Source of the DNA: Mesorhizobium sp. WSM3626
GTDB taxonomy: Bacteria > Pseudomonadota > Alphaproteobacteria > Rhizobiales > Rhizobiaceae
NCBI RefSeq assembly: GCF_000513935.1
Contig: NZ_AZUY01000004.1
Span: forward strand, 100,814 to 164,813
Direction of reading: 5' to 3'
Length of the DNA: 64,000 bases
Shown: positions 1 to 7,959 of the stretch, piece after piece
Numbering within the stretch: the first letter of the stretch is position 1
Layout: each line of letters opens with the position of its first letter
The notes under the pieces: model-generated
The model's input: only the letters and a program-made list of their open reading frames with translations
Told to the model about the DNA's origin: nothing
The model's database searches: none
Position numbers and translations under genes: made by a program

Positions 1-684
1 CTCGTCGTTGATCTCGACAGCGCTGCTGACGGTGAGATTGGGAAACTCCTCGCCAAGCACGGAGCGGAAGCCCATCTCGCGCTCTTCATGGCCGCGATAG
101 GAGCGTGAGCCGACGACCATCGCCAGCTGCCCCTCGCGGCCGCCCAGCAAGCGTCCCATCAAAAGTGCTGCCGTCCGTCCCGCCACGCGGTTGTCGATCC
201 CGACATAGGCCGAGCGGGGTGCGGCCGGAATATCGGACACCAGCGTCACCAGGCGGATGCCGGCCTCGACCATGTCGCGCAGGATGTTGCGTGTCCTGGG
301 GTGGTCGACCGCGATGACACCGACGCCGTTGGCGCGCAGCGACAGCTTTTCGACCGCTGCCTGCAGGGCATTGGGCGAGATGCCGGCAAGATTGTGGATC
401 CGGCAGGACGCCACAAGCGGTAGGCGCGATGCGTAGTCCTCGATATGCTTTGCCAGGTCCTGCATGAAGGCGTTGCTGCCGATCGGCAGGAAGAATTCGA
501 GGTTTGCGGGTTTCGAGGGAAGCGTCACCTGGCCGGCGACCGGCAAATAGCCGAGCTGCTTGGCGGCCTCCATGACGCGTTGCCGGTTGGCGGCACTCGC
601 TCCGGGCCGATTGTTGAGCACCCTGTCGACCGTTGCGGTCGACAGCCCGCAGTTCCTGGCGATGTCGGAGACGGTGGCCTTCAT
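1..684 (-). CDS. LacI-family transcriptional regulator (C-terminus cut by window edge)
   Basis: The visible 228 codons begin with a LacI-type helix-turn-helix (about residues 4-24, starting TVSDIARNCGLSTATVDRVL). A periplasmic-binding-protein-like effector domain follows and runs off the window at base 1. LacI regulators of this layout bind an operator and respond to a sugar. The gene is last in a minus-strand run behind a sugar ABC transporter, 27 bases after the ATPase stop, so it probably controls that transporter; this is inferred from position. The effector sugar cannot be read from the sequence. Confidence 0.88.
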   Translation of the reverse strand, partial: MKATVSDIARNCGLSTATVDRVLNNRPGASAANRQRVMEAAKQLGYLPVAGQVTLPSKPANLEFFLPIGSNAFMQDLAKHIEDYASRLPLVASCRIHNLAGISPNALQAAVEKLSLRANGVGVIAVDHPRTRNILRDMVEAGIRLVTLVSDIPAAPRSAYVGIDNRVAGRTAALLMGRLLGGREGQLAMVVGSRSYRGHEEREMGFRSVLGEEFPNLTVSSAVEINDE

Positions 685-711
685 GCCGCGACCCTGTGCG
701 TCGATGCCCCC

Positions 712-1503
712 TCAGTGCCCCGGCTTGCCGTCGGCGAGAGCGTCGCGGATGTCTTTGTCCGACATTCCGGTGATGATGCGCTCGACCTCCGTCACGGTTG
801 TGGTCTTCGGATCGATGTCGTCTGCGACCACCTTGCCCCTGCGCATGACGACGATGCGGTCGACCACCTGGAAGACATGGTGGATGTTGTGCGCGATGAA
901 GATGCAGGAGTGGCCGGAATCGCGGGCGTTGCGCACGAAGCTCAGCACGCCTTGCGTCTCGGCGACGCCGAGATTGTTGGTCGGCTCGTCGAGAATGATC
1001 AGGTCGCTGTCGAAATGCATGGCGCGCGCGATCGCGACCGCCTGGCGCTCGCCGCCGGAGAGCGAGCCGATCGGCGTCGTCGGCGGGATGTTCTTGGAGA
1101 TGCCGACCTGTTTGAGCAGGTCGCGGGCGACCGTGTTCATGGCGTCCTGGTCCATGCGGTTGAGGAAGCGCGGCGGCTTGATCGGTTCACGACCCAGGAA
1201 CAGGTTGCGCGCGATCGACAATTGCGTGACCAGGGCGGAGTCCTGATAGATGGTCTCGATGCCCTGGGCGATGGCGTCGCTGGTGCTGCGCAAGGTGACC
1301 TTCTTGCCGCGGATGAAGATGTCGCCGCTGGTCAGCGGCACCGCGCCGGAGAGAACCTTGATCAGCGTCGATTTGCCGGCGCCATTGTCACCCAGCAGGC
1401 CGACGATCTCACGCTCGTTGACATGGAAATTGGCGTCCACCAGCGCCTGCACGCGGCCATAGGACTTGCGGATGTTCTGCATGCGGATCAATGGCTCGGC
1501 CAT
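712..1503 (-). CDS. Sugar ABC transporter ATP-binding protein
   Basis: A single ABC ATPase domain of 263 residues. Walker A (GDNGAGKST) is at about 38-46, the Q-loop is IYQD, the signature is LSGGERQ and Walker B is LIILDEPTN. The size and the single nucleotide-binding domain resemble FrcA-type ATPases of CUT2 carbohydrate importers rather than the double-domain RbsA type. It powers uptake together with the permease ending 2 bases upstream of its start. The start at 1503 is chosen because the domain begins right after MAEPLIRMQ. An in-frame extension to 1539 lacks family similarity. The substrate is unknown. Confidence 0.9.
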   Translation of the reverse strand: MAEPLIRMQNIRKSYGRVQALVDANFHVNEREIVGLLGDNGAGKSTLIKVLSGAVPLTSGDIFIRGKKVTLRSTSDAIAQGIETIYQDSALVTQLSIARNLFLGREPIKPPRFLNRMDQDAMNTVARDLLKQVGISKNIPPTTPIGSLSGGERQAVAIARAMHFDSDLIILDEPTNNLGVAETQGVLSFVRNARDSGHSCIFIAHNIHHVFQVVDRIVVMRRGKVVADDIDPKTTTVTEVERIITGMSDKDIRDALADGKPGH

Positions 1504-1505
1504 GT

Positions 1506-2492
1506 TCAAGTCCCCGCCTGGTGCCGGCGTTCCAGCCATGAATGCAACGCCATCATGCCAAGGATGATCGCGCCGATGAAGATGTTGTAGGCAAGGCCGG
1601 GCACGCCGATCAGCACGATGCCGTTGCGCATCACGCGCAGGATCAGGATGCCGAGCACGGTGCCGATGATGGTGCCGCGCCCGCCGGTCAGCGCCGTGCC
1701 GCCGATCACCACCATGGCGATCACCTCGAGCTCATAGCCGGTGCCGCTGTTGGGGTTGGCGGCGGATGTGCGCAGCGAGGAGATGACGCCGGCAAGCGAA
1801 GCCATGAGCGACGACAGGACGAACAGGCCGACCTTGACGCCGTTGACATTGACGCCGCGGGCGCGCGCCGCGTTGGGATTGCCGCCCGCCGCCTGGATCC
1901 AGTTGCCGGTCCGGCTTTGCGTCAAGACGTAGCCGAGCGCGATCGCCGCGGCGATGAACCAGAACAGCGACATGTAGATGCGGAACGGCCCGATGAAGAA
2001 GTCGCCGACCAGCGCCTCCGCCAGCCAGCTGCCCTCGGCGCTCCAGGTGCGCTGCGGAAACCCGTCGGTGATGAAAAGCGCGCTGCCGCGCACCACCAGG
2101 AGCATGCCGAGCGTCACCAGGAAGGACGGGATCTTGAGCTGCGTGACGAACCAGCCATTGACCAGCCCGATCAAGGCGGCAACCACCAGCGCGATGACGA
2201 AGCCCATCTCCAGCGACGTGACGCCGGCATTGAACAGCGTCCACATCAGCACCGGCGAGAAGCCGAACAGCGACCCGACGGAAAGGTCGAATTCGCCCGA
2301 CGTCATCAGCAGCGTCATCGCCAGCGCGATCAGGCCGAGTTCGACCGTGAAGGCAAGCGTGTTGGAGATGTTCTGCGGTGACAGGAAGTCGTGGTTGAAA
2401 CCCCAGAAAACGGCGATCTCGACGATGAGCAGAACGAAGGGTCCGAATTCCGGCCGCGCGATCAGGCGTTGAGTGAGCGAATGATTTTCCAC
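1506..2492 (-). CDS. Sugar ABC transporter permease
   Basis: A hydrophobic protein of about 328 residues with many predicted membrane helices, of the BPD_transp_2 type found in ribose/fructose/xylose importers. The motif GEFDLSVGSLFGF and a late IGGTALTGGRGTIIGT segment are characteristic of these inner-membrane permeases. I place the start at a GTG (2492, reading VENHSLTQRL) because the family fold begins soon after it. An ATG at 2552 in the same frame would add 20 residues and cannot be excluded. It lies between the binding-protein and ATPase genes. Confidence 0.87.
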   Translation of the reverse strand: MENHSLTQRLIARPEFGPFVLLIVEIAVFWGFNHDFLSPQNISNTLAFTVELGLIALAMTLLMTSGEFDLSVGSLFGFSPVLMWTLFNAGVTSLEMGFVIALVVAALIGLVNGWFVTQLKIPSFLVTLGMLLVVRGSALFITDGFPQRTWSAEGSWLAEALVGDFFIGPFRIYMSLFWFIAAAIALGYVLTQSRTGNWIQAAGGNPNAARARGVNVNGVKVGLFVLSSLMASLAGVISSLRTSAANPNSGTGYELEVIAMVVIGGTALTGGRGTIIGTVLGILILRVMRNGIVLIGVPGLAYNIFIGAIILGMMALHSWLERRHQAGT

Positions 2493-2607
2493 TGGGAACT
2501 CGCGACATGGTTGGAACGGGCCGCGACCACCACCGCATCGGGTGGACATGCCGCGACCATGAAGATATCTGGCGCCGTGCGAAATGCGCGGCGCCAGCGA
2601 TCGCGGA

Positions 2608-3543
2608 TTATTTGCCGGACAGGATCTTGTCGTAGACCGCCGCGGTGTCCTTCTCGTAGAGCGCGCCGGTGATGACGTTGAAGCCCGGAGGAATGCCGCT
2701 GGCCGCCATGTTGGCGAGCGACAGTGCCACATAGCTGGTCGCCTGCGGATCCTGCCACTGGCCGGCATTGACATAGCCGTTCAGCACTTCCTGGGTGGTG
2801 TCGAGCGAGTTGCCCCAGCCGACGACCGGGATTTCGCCCGGCTTGACGCCGACCTGGTCGAACACGCGCTTGATCGAACCGGTGACGAGGTCGCCCAGGC
2901 CGATGATGGCTTTGACCTTGCCCTTATGGGCGGTGAGGTAGTCGACCATGCGGTTGATCACCTCGGCCTGGTCGAGCGTCGCCTCGGTCACTTCATAGGT
3001 GATGCCGAGCGGTCCGAAGACGCTCTTGATGCCTTCCTCTTCCTGCACGCCGTAGGTGGCGCCGGGGATCTCGACCGGCATCCAGACGAAGTCGCCCTTC
3101 TTCACCAGGCCCTTGTCGACCAGGTACTGCGCCCAATGCTTGCCGAAGGTGACGTTGTCGCCGCCGACATAGGCGTTGAAATTGGCCTTGGGATCGGGCG
3201 TGTTGAAGTTGATGATCGGGACGTTGGCCGCGCGCGCTTCCTTGACGATCTCGACAAGGCTGCCCGGATCGGGGCTGGTGGTGACGATGCCGTCGGCCTT
3301 GGCCGAGAGGGCGGCGCGCACCGCTTCCTGCTGCGAGGCGACGTCTCCATTGTGGAACGAGGTGTTGACGGTGTTGCCGGTGTCCTTGGCCCATTGCTTG
3401 GCGCCGGCGAGGAAATAGGTCCAGACCGGGTCGGCCGGTCCGCCATGTGAAATCCAGTAGAACGTCTTGGCCTGCGCGGCAGCCGGAATGACCGTCAGCG
3501 CGATCAGCAGGCCGTAGAGCACAAGTCTTAATCTCGTCAGCAT
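2608..3543 (-). CDS. Sugar ABC transporter periplasmic substrate-binding protein
   Basis: A 311-residue protein with a Sec signal peptide (about residues 1-25, ending AAAQA) and a Peripla_BP_4-type sugar-binding fold. Visible motifs include FYWISHGGPADPVW near the mature N-terminus, ADGIVTTSPDP and PIINFNTPDP. It would bind a monosaccharide in the periplasm and deliver it to the downstream permease. The start at 3543 is set by a strong ribosome binding site (GGGAGGAAAT) and by the signal peptide. It heads the transporter operon, so the promoter should lie between 3544 and 3838. The exact sugar is unknown. Confidence 0.9.
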   Translation of the reverse strand: MLTRLRLVLYGLLIALTVIPAAAQAKTFYWISHGGPADPVWTYFLAGAKQWAKDTGNTVNTSFHNGDVASQQEAVRAALSAKADGIVTTSPDPGSLVEIVKEARAANVPIINFNTPDPKANFNAYVGGDNVTFGKHWAQYLVDKGLVKKGDFVWMPVEIPGATYGVQEEEGIKSVFGPLGITYEVTEATLDQAEVINRMVDYLTAHKGKVKAIIGLGDLVTGSIKRVFDQVGVKPGEIPVVGWGNSLDTTQEVLNGYVNAGQWQDPQATSYVALSLANMAASGIPPGFNVITGALYEKDTAAVYDKILSGK

Positions 3544-3838
3544 TTGATTTCCTCCCGGTTGAAGATGATCCGTCCCTTGTTCCGGCTTCAGCCGGATTGC
3601 GTCTTTTGCCAGCGCCGCTCGGATGCCTAAGAGCATTCCCTTTTTCGACGGATGGCAAGCCTCCATCTGCAGATGTAGTTGGCGCCTGACGGGGCGCCAT
3701 CAACGACCCCATCAGATCGCATCAGTTGGGATGATTTTTTCCAGGCAGCCGGATGATTGGCGCCGAGGCTCAGCCGGGCGGATTGTCCTGGCCAGTTTGG
3801 GCGCTCACTGGGGGCAAAAGCCCCCGAAGAGCCGGTTA
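3544..3838. other. Intergenic region between the sugar-binding protein gene and the insertion element
   Basis: No credible gene. It should carry the transporter operon promoter on the minus strand, though no clear -35/-10 pair was found. Two dyads stand out: CCGGCT-TC-AGCCGG at 3582-3595, a possible regulator site, and the GGGGGC-AAAA-GCCCCC hairpin at 3810-3825 listed separately. Confidence 0.5.
3810..3825 (-). terminator. Hairpin, likely the former 3' hairpin of the FAH-family gene
   Basis: Perfect 6-bp stem GGGGGC/GCCCCC with an AAAA loop (TTTT on the minus strand). There is no long T-run after it. If the insertion element were absent, the hairpin would lie about 12 bases past the stop codon of the FAH-family gene. 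The element now puts 1.5 kb between them. Confidence 0.45.
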
Positions 3839-3856
3839 ACAGGCTGTTGAAGAAGT
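3839..3856 (+). repeat. Left inverted repeat of the IS5-family element
   Basis: Matches the reverse complement of 5324-5341 in 17 of 18 positions and is preceded directly by TA. Confidence 0.85.
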
Positions 3857-3914
3857 GCTGGCGCAGTTGTTGGGAGCGTGATTCACTGATCCTGGATCGA
3901 TTGGGGGTTCGTGG

Positions 3915-5021
3915 ATGCGCGGATTGGACGAGCGGACAGGTTCGCTGTTTTCGTATGTCGACCTTGAGGAGCGCGTTCGAGGTGATCACCCGCTGCGCAC
4001 GATCCGGGAGATCGTCAACGCAGCGCTTGCGGAGATGGACGGCGATTTTGCGGCGATCTACCCACCTGGGCTCGGCCGGCCGTCGATAGCGCCGGAGCGG
4101 TTGCTGCGTGCGATGCTGTTGCAGGCCTTCTACGGCATCCGCTCTGAGCGCCAGTTGATGGATCGGATGGAGTTCGATCTTCTGTTCCGCTGGTTTGTGG
4201 GTCTTGGCATTGATGATCCGGCTTGGGACCATTCAAGCTTCACCAAGAACAGGGAGCGTCTGCTCGAAGGCGAGATCGCGGCGAAGTTCCTGCGCGCGGT
4301 GCTAGCGCAGCCGAAGGTGAAGCGACTTTTGTCGTCGGACCACTTCTCGGTGGATGGGACGCTGATCGCCGCCTGGGCTTCGATCAAGAGCTTCCGCCGC
4401 AAGGATGGCAGCGACAACGATCCCGATGGCGCGGGTCGTAACGCCGAGCGCGGGTTTCATAAGGAGAAGCGCTCCAACGACACGCACCAGAGCACGAGCG
4501 ATCCGCAGGCGCGGCTCTATAAGAAGGGCGACGGACAGCCGGCGAAGCTCTGCTACATGGGGCATGCGCTGATGGAGAACCGTCATGGGCTCGCGGTCGA
4601 TGGTGGCATCACCCAGGCCACAGGCACGGGCGAGCGTGACGCCGCGCTCGCTATGTTGGATCGCAGGCCATCGCGACGGCGCATCACGCTGGGCGCCGAC
4701 AAGGCCTATGACGTGCGTCAGTTCATCCAGGATCTGCGCGAGCGCAAGATCACGCCGCATGTCGCCGTCGATGGTCATCTCAGCAAGAACGGTAAGCCCC
4801 GCGTAACGGCAATCGATGACCGCACGAAGCGTCATCCGGGCTATGGAGCCAGCCAGCGCTGCCGCAAGCGGATCGAAGAGGTGTTCGGCTGGATCAAGTC
4901 TTCGGCCGGCATGGCCAAGGTCAAGCTGCGAGGATGCGCCCGTGTAAATGCTGCCTTCACCTTGGGCCTAGCGGCCTACAACCTGATCCGCCTGCCCAAG
5001 CTGCTGGCAGCGCCGGCATGA
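3915..5021 (+). CDS. IS5-family DDE transposase
   Basis: A 368-residue intact transposase. The N-terminal domain (about 40-130) contains the LRAMLLQAFYGIRSERQLMDR segment usual for IS5/IS1182-like enzymes. The DDE catalytic residues fit D in FSVDGTLI, D in LGADKAYD and E in RKRIEEVFGWIK. It catalyses cut-and-paste or copy movement of the element between the 3839 and 5341 ends. The stop codon overlaps the start of the passenger gene in an ATGA arrangement, so the two are probably co-translated. No frameshift or internal stop is seen, so it may be active. Confidence 0.93.
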   Translation: MRGLDERTGSLFSYVDLEERVRGDHPLRTIREIVNAALAEMDGDFAAIYPPGLGRPSIAPERLLRAMLLQAFYGIRSERQLMDRMEFDLLFRWFVGLGIDDPAWDHSSFTKNRERLLEGEIAAKFLRAVLAQPKVKRLLSSDHFSVDGTLIAAWASIKSFRRKDGSDNDPDGAGRNAERGFHKEKRSNDTHQSTSDPQARLYKKGDGQPAKLCYMGHALMENRHGLAVDGGITQATGTGERDAALAMLDRRPSRRRITLGADKAYDVRQFIQDLRERKITPHVAVDGHLSKNGKPRVTAIDDRTKRHPGYGASQRCRKRIEEVFGWIKSSAGMAKVKLRGCARVNAAFTLGLAAYNLIRLPKLLAAPA

Positions 5022-5344
5022 GCATCATGGGGCGTTGGCGGATCGTTGAGATGCCCGACTATGTCGAGGACTATCCCGACATGGTCGAGCCCGCTCACAT
5101 CCTCTTTGAAGCCAACGGTTCCGGCGAATTCGCCTTCGGCTGCGTCACCGGACAGATATTTGGTGGCGGCGACGTCAACCATGTCGCCTTTGCCTGGCAA
5201 GGCAATGACGAAATGGACGAGGTTCAGGGCGACGGTTGGGCTGAAATCCAACCGGATGGCTCCATTATAGGCCAAATCTGCTTCCACAACGGTGATGAAA
5301 CAGACTTCATCGCCCGCAAATGGACTTCTTCAACAGCCGGTTAG
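5018..5344 (+). CDS. Passenger protein of the insertion element, function unknown
   Basis: A 108-residue acidic protein that begins inside the transposase stop (ATGA overlap, 5018-5021) and is therefore likely translationally coupled. It starts MSIMGRWRIVEMPDYVED and has the pattern ILFE..GSGEFAFG....., a W-x-G-NDEMDE segment and a final DETDFIARKW. From memory this resembles a small uncharacterised family that also occurs outside insertion elements; that needs a search. The reading frame runs through the right inverted repeat and ends in TAG at 5342-5344, just outside the element, so the target site supplies the stop codon. No signal peptide or membrane helix. No function is assigned. Confidence 0.75.
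   Translation: MSIMGRWRIVEMPDYVEDYPDMVEPAHILFEANGSGEFAFGCVTGQIFGGGDVNHVAFAWQGNDEMDEVQGDGWAEIQPDGSIIGQICFHNGDETDFIARKWTSSTAG
5324..5341 (-). repeat. Right inverted repeat of the IS5-family element
   Basis: Reverse complement of the left end with one mismatch. It encodes the last residues (TSSTAG) of the passenger protein, and its outermost base forms part of the stop codon of the neighbouring minus-strand gene. Confidence 0.85.
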
Positions 5345-6498
5345 AGCAGGCCGGCCCTGGCGAGGTCACGCATCAAATGGCTGGCGCCGTAGGTCCAGTG
5401 CGGGCAATCGGGCGACAGCCGCACGCGGTTGACCAGCGCGCCGAATTTTTCCGACGAGATGGTGACGATGTCGCCGACCTTGTGCGTGAACCCCTTGCCC
5501 TTTTCGCCGCGATCCTTCGACGGCACGAACATCGTGCCGAGATAGAGCGCCAGCCCGTCCGGATACTGGTGGTGCGGCCCCATGGCCGCCGCAACCAGCT
5601 CCTCCGGCGAACGGCTGATCTCGGCCATCGAGCTTGCGCCCTCCAGCGAGAATCCATCGTCGCCCTCGACCTTCAGGCGCACGACGGCCTGCTTCACATC
5701 GGCGAGGGAGAACGTGTCGTCGAACAACCGGATGAAAGGGCCAAGCGAAGCCGAGGCGTTGTTGTCCTTGGCCTTGCCGAGCAGCAGCGCCGAGCGCCCT
5801 TCGACGTCGCGCAGATTGACGTCGTTGCCGATGGTGGCGCCGACGATCCTGCCGCTTGAGGCGGCGATCATGGCAATCTCCGGCTCCGGATTGTTCCAGG
5901 TCGACACCGGGTGGAGGCCGACATCGGCGCCGAAGCCGACCGACGCCATGGGCTGGCACTTGGTGAAGATCTCGGCATCGGGCCCAATGCCCACTTCCAG
6001 ATATTGCGACCAGGCGCCGCGCGAAATCAGCTTGGCCTTGATCTCCATCGCCTCGGGCGAACCGGGCTTGAGCTTCGACAGGTCGTGGCCGATCAGACCG
6101 GCAATGTCGGCGCGGATAGCGTCGGCCTTTTCCGCCGAGCCGCGCGCCTGTTCCTCGATCACCCGTTCGAGCAGGCTGACGACGAAAGTGACACCGGATG
6201 CCTTGATCGCCTGCAGGTCGACCGGAGACAGCAGAAATGGTTTTGCCGGATCGCGCATGGCTTCGAAACTGTTGGCCGCAATGTCGTCGAGCAGGCCGAC
6301 CGGCCTGCCCTTGGCCGAACGCACATGGCCGGCCGGATCGGCCAATTCGCAAACGTCGCGCACCGTGGGCGCCGCGCTCGACGTGATGTCGAAAACCGTG
6401 CCGTCGCGCACGACAACCACCACGGGATGCGAGACATCGCCGCTCCTGGCGCGCCCGACAAATAGGCCTTCTGCGGGCAGATGTGTCGGGTTGGTCAT
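5341..6498 (-). CDS. Fumarylacetoacetate hydrolase (FAH) family protein
   Basis: A 385-residue protein with the FAH fold in its C-terminal two thirds. Diagnostic stretches are GPDAEIFTKCQPMASVG (about 175) and the WNNPEPEIAMI segment with the ExE metal-ligand pattern. Members hydrolyse or hydrate 2-keto acids in aromatic or sugar-acid catabolism. Next to a sugar importer, a role in sugar-acid breakdown is plausible but not shown. The start at 6498 has a GAGGA ribosome site. The TAA stop (5341-5343) straddles the junction with the insertion element; the gene itself is complete. Confidence 0.85.
   Translation of the reverse strand: MTNPTHLPAEGLFVGRARSGDVSHPVVVVVRDGTVFDITSSAAPTVRDVCELADPAGHVRSAKGRPVGLLDDIAANSFEAMRDPAKPFLLSPVDLQAIKASGVTFVVSLLERVIEEQARGSAEKADAIRADIAGLIGHDLSKLKPGSPEAMEIKAKLISRGAWSQYLEVGIGPDAEIFTKCQPMASVGFGADVGLHPVSTWNNPEPEIAMIAASSGRIVGATIGNDVNLRDVEGRSALLLGKAKDNNASASLGPFIRLFDDTFSLADVKQAVVRLKVEGDDGFSLEGASSMAEISRSPEELVAAAMGPHHQYPDGLALYLGTMFVPSKDRGEKGKGFTHKVGDIVTISSEKFGALVNRVRLSPDCPHWTYGASHLMRDLARAGLL
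5342..5343. other. Right copy of the putative TA target duplication
   Basis: The TA pair here and at 3837-3838 flank the IS5-family element. On the minus strand it gives the first two bases of the FAH gene stop codon; on the plus strand it gives the first two bases of the passenger gene stop. Confidence 0.6.
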
Positions 6499-6664
6499 GC
6501 GGGCGGTTCCTCGGTCATCGCTGCGGTTTGCCGGATTGGCGCGGCACTTTCACCGGATTCCTGCCAAAGGTCTATCCCTCTTTGGGTGGTCCACTTGCCG
6601 TGTTGTCTGTGAGAGGCCGATTTGCGACTGCGGCGACGACGCTTCGACCTGTGGCATTCCGTAC

Positions 6665-6693
6665 TTGAATTTGTTCCTGTTTTGTTCTAGATT
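6665..6693 (+). promoter_or_regulatory. Promoter with embedded LexA box for the 2H phosphoesterase gene
   Basis: A -35 TTGAAT (6665-6670) and a -10 TAGATT (6688-6693) are separated by exactly 17 bases. The spacer contains GTTC-N7-GTTC (6673-6687), the known LexA operator form in alphaproteobacteria. LexA bound here would block RNA polymerase, so the downstream gene is predicted to be an SOS gene. Transcription should begin near 6700, about 30 bases before the GTG start at 6729. Confidence 0.75.
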
Positions 6694-6728
6694 GGGCGAT
6701 CGGATACAAGTGCCGGACGAGATCAGTT

Positions 6729-7364
6729 GTGAGTGGGCAGCCTGCATTCGGGACAGCAAGGAACGGCCAGACCTTTTTCCGATGGGAGGAGGCCGAGCGA
6801 CATTTTCATAATCGAATATTCTTCGCTATCCTTGCTGAGAGTGCGACCGCGGCCATGGTCGCGCGAAAGGCTGTCGCCTTGAGTGGAGAGTTCGAACTAC
6901 AGGGTCGGTTCGTTCCGGAAAAGCACATCCATATCTCGCTCGTCGGTCTCGGCGACCATCATGAATTTCCAGAAGAGCTGGTTGAAATCGCCCGGCATAT
7001 AGGCTCGATGATCGTTGCAAGACCTTTCGAGGTTTCCTTCAATCGGTTGGCGGCTTTTGGTGGTGGTGCTCTGGTTCTGCGTAGCAGCGACGGCAATCCG
7101 GCGCTGCAGACGTTCTGGCGTGATCTCACCGCGGTGATTTCCGACAGTCCGCTGAAGCCTTTCGTTACGAAATCCATCGAACCGCACGTCACATTGCTTC
7201 GCGACGAAGTGCGTGTTCCCAGGATACGCGAACGATCAATCGATCCGGTCGGCTGGACTGTGCGGGATTTTGTGCTGGTCCACAGTCTTATTCGGAAGCG
7301 TGTCTACAGAGTGCACGGGCGTTGGGAACTGAACGGCCAGGACGATGCCCGGCCCGCGATCTAG
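6729..7364 (+). CDS. 2'-5' RNA ligase / 2H phosphoesterase family protein, predicted SOS gene
   Basis: A 211-residue protein with both H-x-[S/T]-x motifs of the 2H phosphoesterase superfamily: HISL within PEKHIHISLVGLG (about residue 62) and HVTL within SIEPHVTLLRD (about residue 150). The family includes ThpR/LigT, which act on 2'-5' RNA linkages or cyclic phosphates; the true substrate is often unknown. The GTG start is the first in frame after the promoter. Base composition is less GC-rich than the neighbours, which may indicate acquisition. The LexA-box promoter just upstream suggests induction by DNA damage. Confidence 0.82.
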   Translation: MSGQPAFGTARNGQTFFRWEEAERHFHNRIFFAILAESATAAMVARKAVALSGEFELQGRFVPEKHIHISLVGLGDHHEFPEELVEIARHIGSMIVARPFEVSFNRLAAFGGGALVLRSSDGNPALQTFWRDLTAVISDSPLKPFVTKSIEPHVTLLRDEVRVPRIRERSIDPVGWTVRDFVLVHSLIRKRVYRVHGRWELNGQDDARPAI

Positions 7365-7489
7365 AGGTTGGTCATCGTAGCCCGCGCGCACCCATCCTGA
7401 CAGCGCCATGTCAGCTATCGAACGGTCCGGCAATGGTCGGCCAGCAGGCGGTTCCCTATTTGCAATGGGTCTGAACAGGAGGAACACAA

Positions 7490-7843
7490 ATGACCACAGC
7501 GGAAATTGCCAAGGATTTCACCGAGCTTCTCAAGCAGGGCGACAATGAAGGCGCTGCCGAGAAGTACAATGCCGACGATATCACCAGCTACGAAGCCATG
7601 GAGGGGCCGATGGCCGTCAGCCACGGCAAAGCGGCTCTCAAGGAGAAGAGCCGGTGGTGGCAAGAGAACAACGAAGTCCATGGCGGCTCGGTCGAGGGTC
7701 CCTATGTCAATGGTGACCAGTTCGCGGTGCGCTTCACGTTTGACATAACGCCCAAGGCCACGGGCCAGCGTGTTACCATGGATGAGGTCGGCCTTTACAC
7801 GGTCAAGAACGGCAAGATCACCGAAGAGCGATTCTACTATTGA
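7490..7843 (+). CDS. SnoaL-like (NTF2 fold) domain protein
   Basis: A 117-residue protein matching the small NTF2/SnoaL-like fold: a helical N-terminus (AEIAKDFTELLKQGDNEGA), a middle EGPMAVSHGKAAL segment and a C-terminal strand ending in KITEERFYY. Such proteins form a cone-shaped pocket and can be isomerases, hydrolases or ligand binders; nothing here identifies a substrate. Start supported by a strong AGGAGG site eight bases before ATG 7490. A hairpin follows the stop. It appears to be a single-gene unit. Confidence 0.78.
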   Translation: MTTAEIAKDFTELLKQGDNEGAAEKYNADDITSYEAMEGPMAVSHGKAALKEKSRWWQENNEVHGGSVEGPYVNGDQFAVRFTFDITPKATGQRVTMDEVGLYTVKNGKITEERFYY

Positions 7844-7849
7844 GCTACC

Positions 7850-7874
7850 GGGCCGGAACGATCGGTTCCGGCCC
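7850..7874 (+). terminator. Perfect 10-bp hairpin after the SnoaL-like gene
   Basis: GGGCCGGAAC and GTTCCGGCCC pair around a 5-base loop, starting 6 bases past the stop codon. There is no clear T-run, so termination efficiency is uncertain. Confidence 0.5.
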
Positions 7875-7959
7875 ACTTCGCGCCTACGATTTGCTGGCAA
7901 AGCGGGAAGGGCGGTTTTAGGCTGTGGGCGGATTCGACTGTCAGCCAGAGGACCACGCT

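Larger units (their letters stand above)
3839..5341 (+). mobile_element. IS5-family insertion sequence carrying a passenger gene
   Basis: About 1.5 kb, bounded by 18-bp inverted repeats (3839-3856 and 5324-5341) that differ at one position (ACaGGCTGTTGAAGAAGT versus ACcGGCTGTTGAAGAAGT). A TA dinucleotide sits immediately outside each end (3837-3838, 5342-5343), fitting a 2-bp target duplication. Alternatively it is a YTAR target (TTAA left, TTAG right), as used by part of the IS5 family. It holds a DDE transposase and a second, overlapping gene. The insertion lies exactly at the end of the FAH-family gene. Confidence 0.9.

Noticed and set aside
445..3450. Long plus-strand frames opposite the ABC transporter genes
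   Set aside because: They run antisense to well-supported transporter genes, have His/Arg/Asp-rich sequence typical of reversed GC-rich coding strands and match no family.
712..6498. FAH gene, ABC transporter and LacI gene as one original operon
   Set aside because: A hairpin that would have followed the FAH stop before insertion, and a separate leader of about 300 bases before the binding-protein gene, argue for two units.
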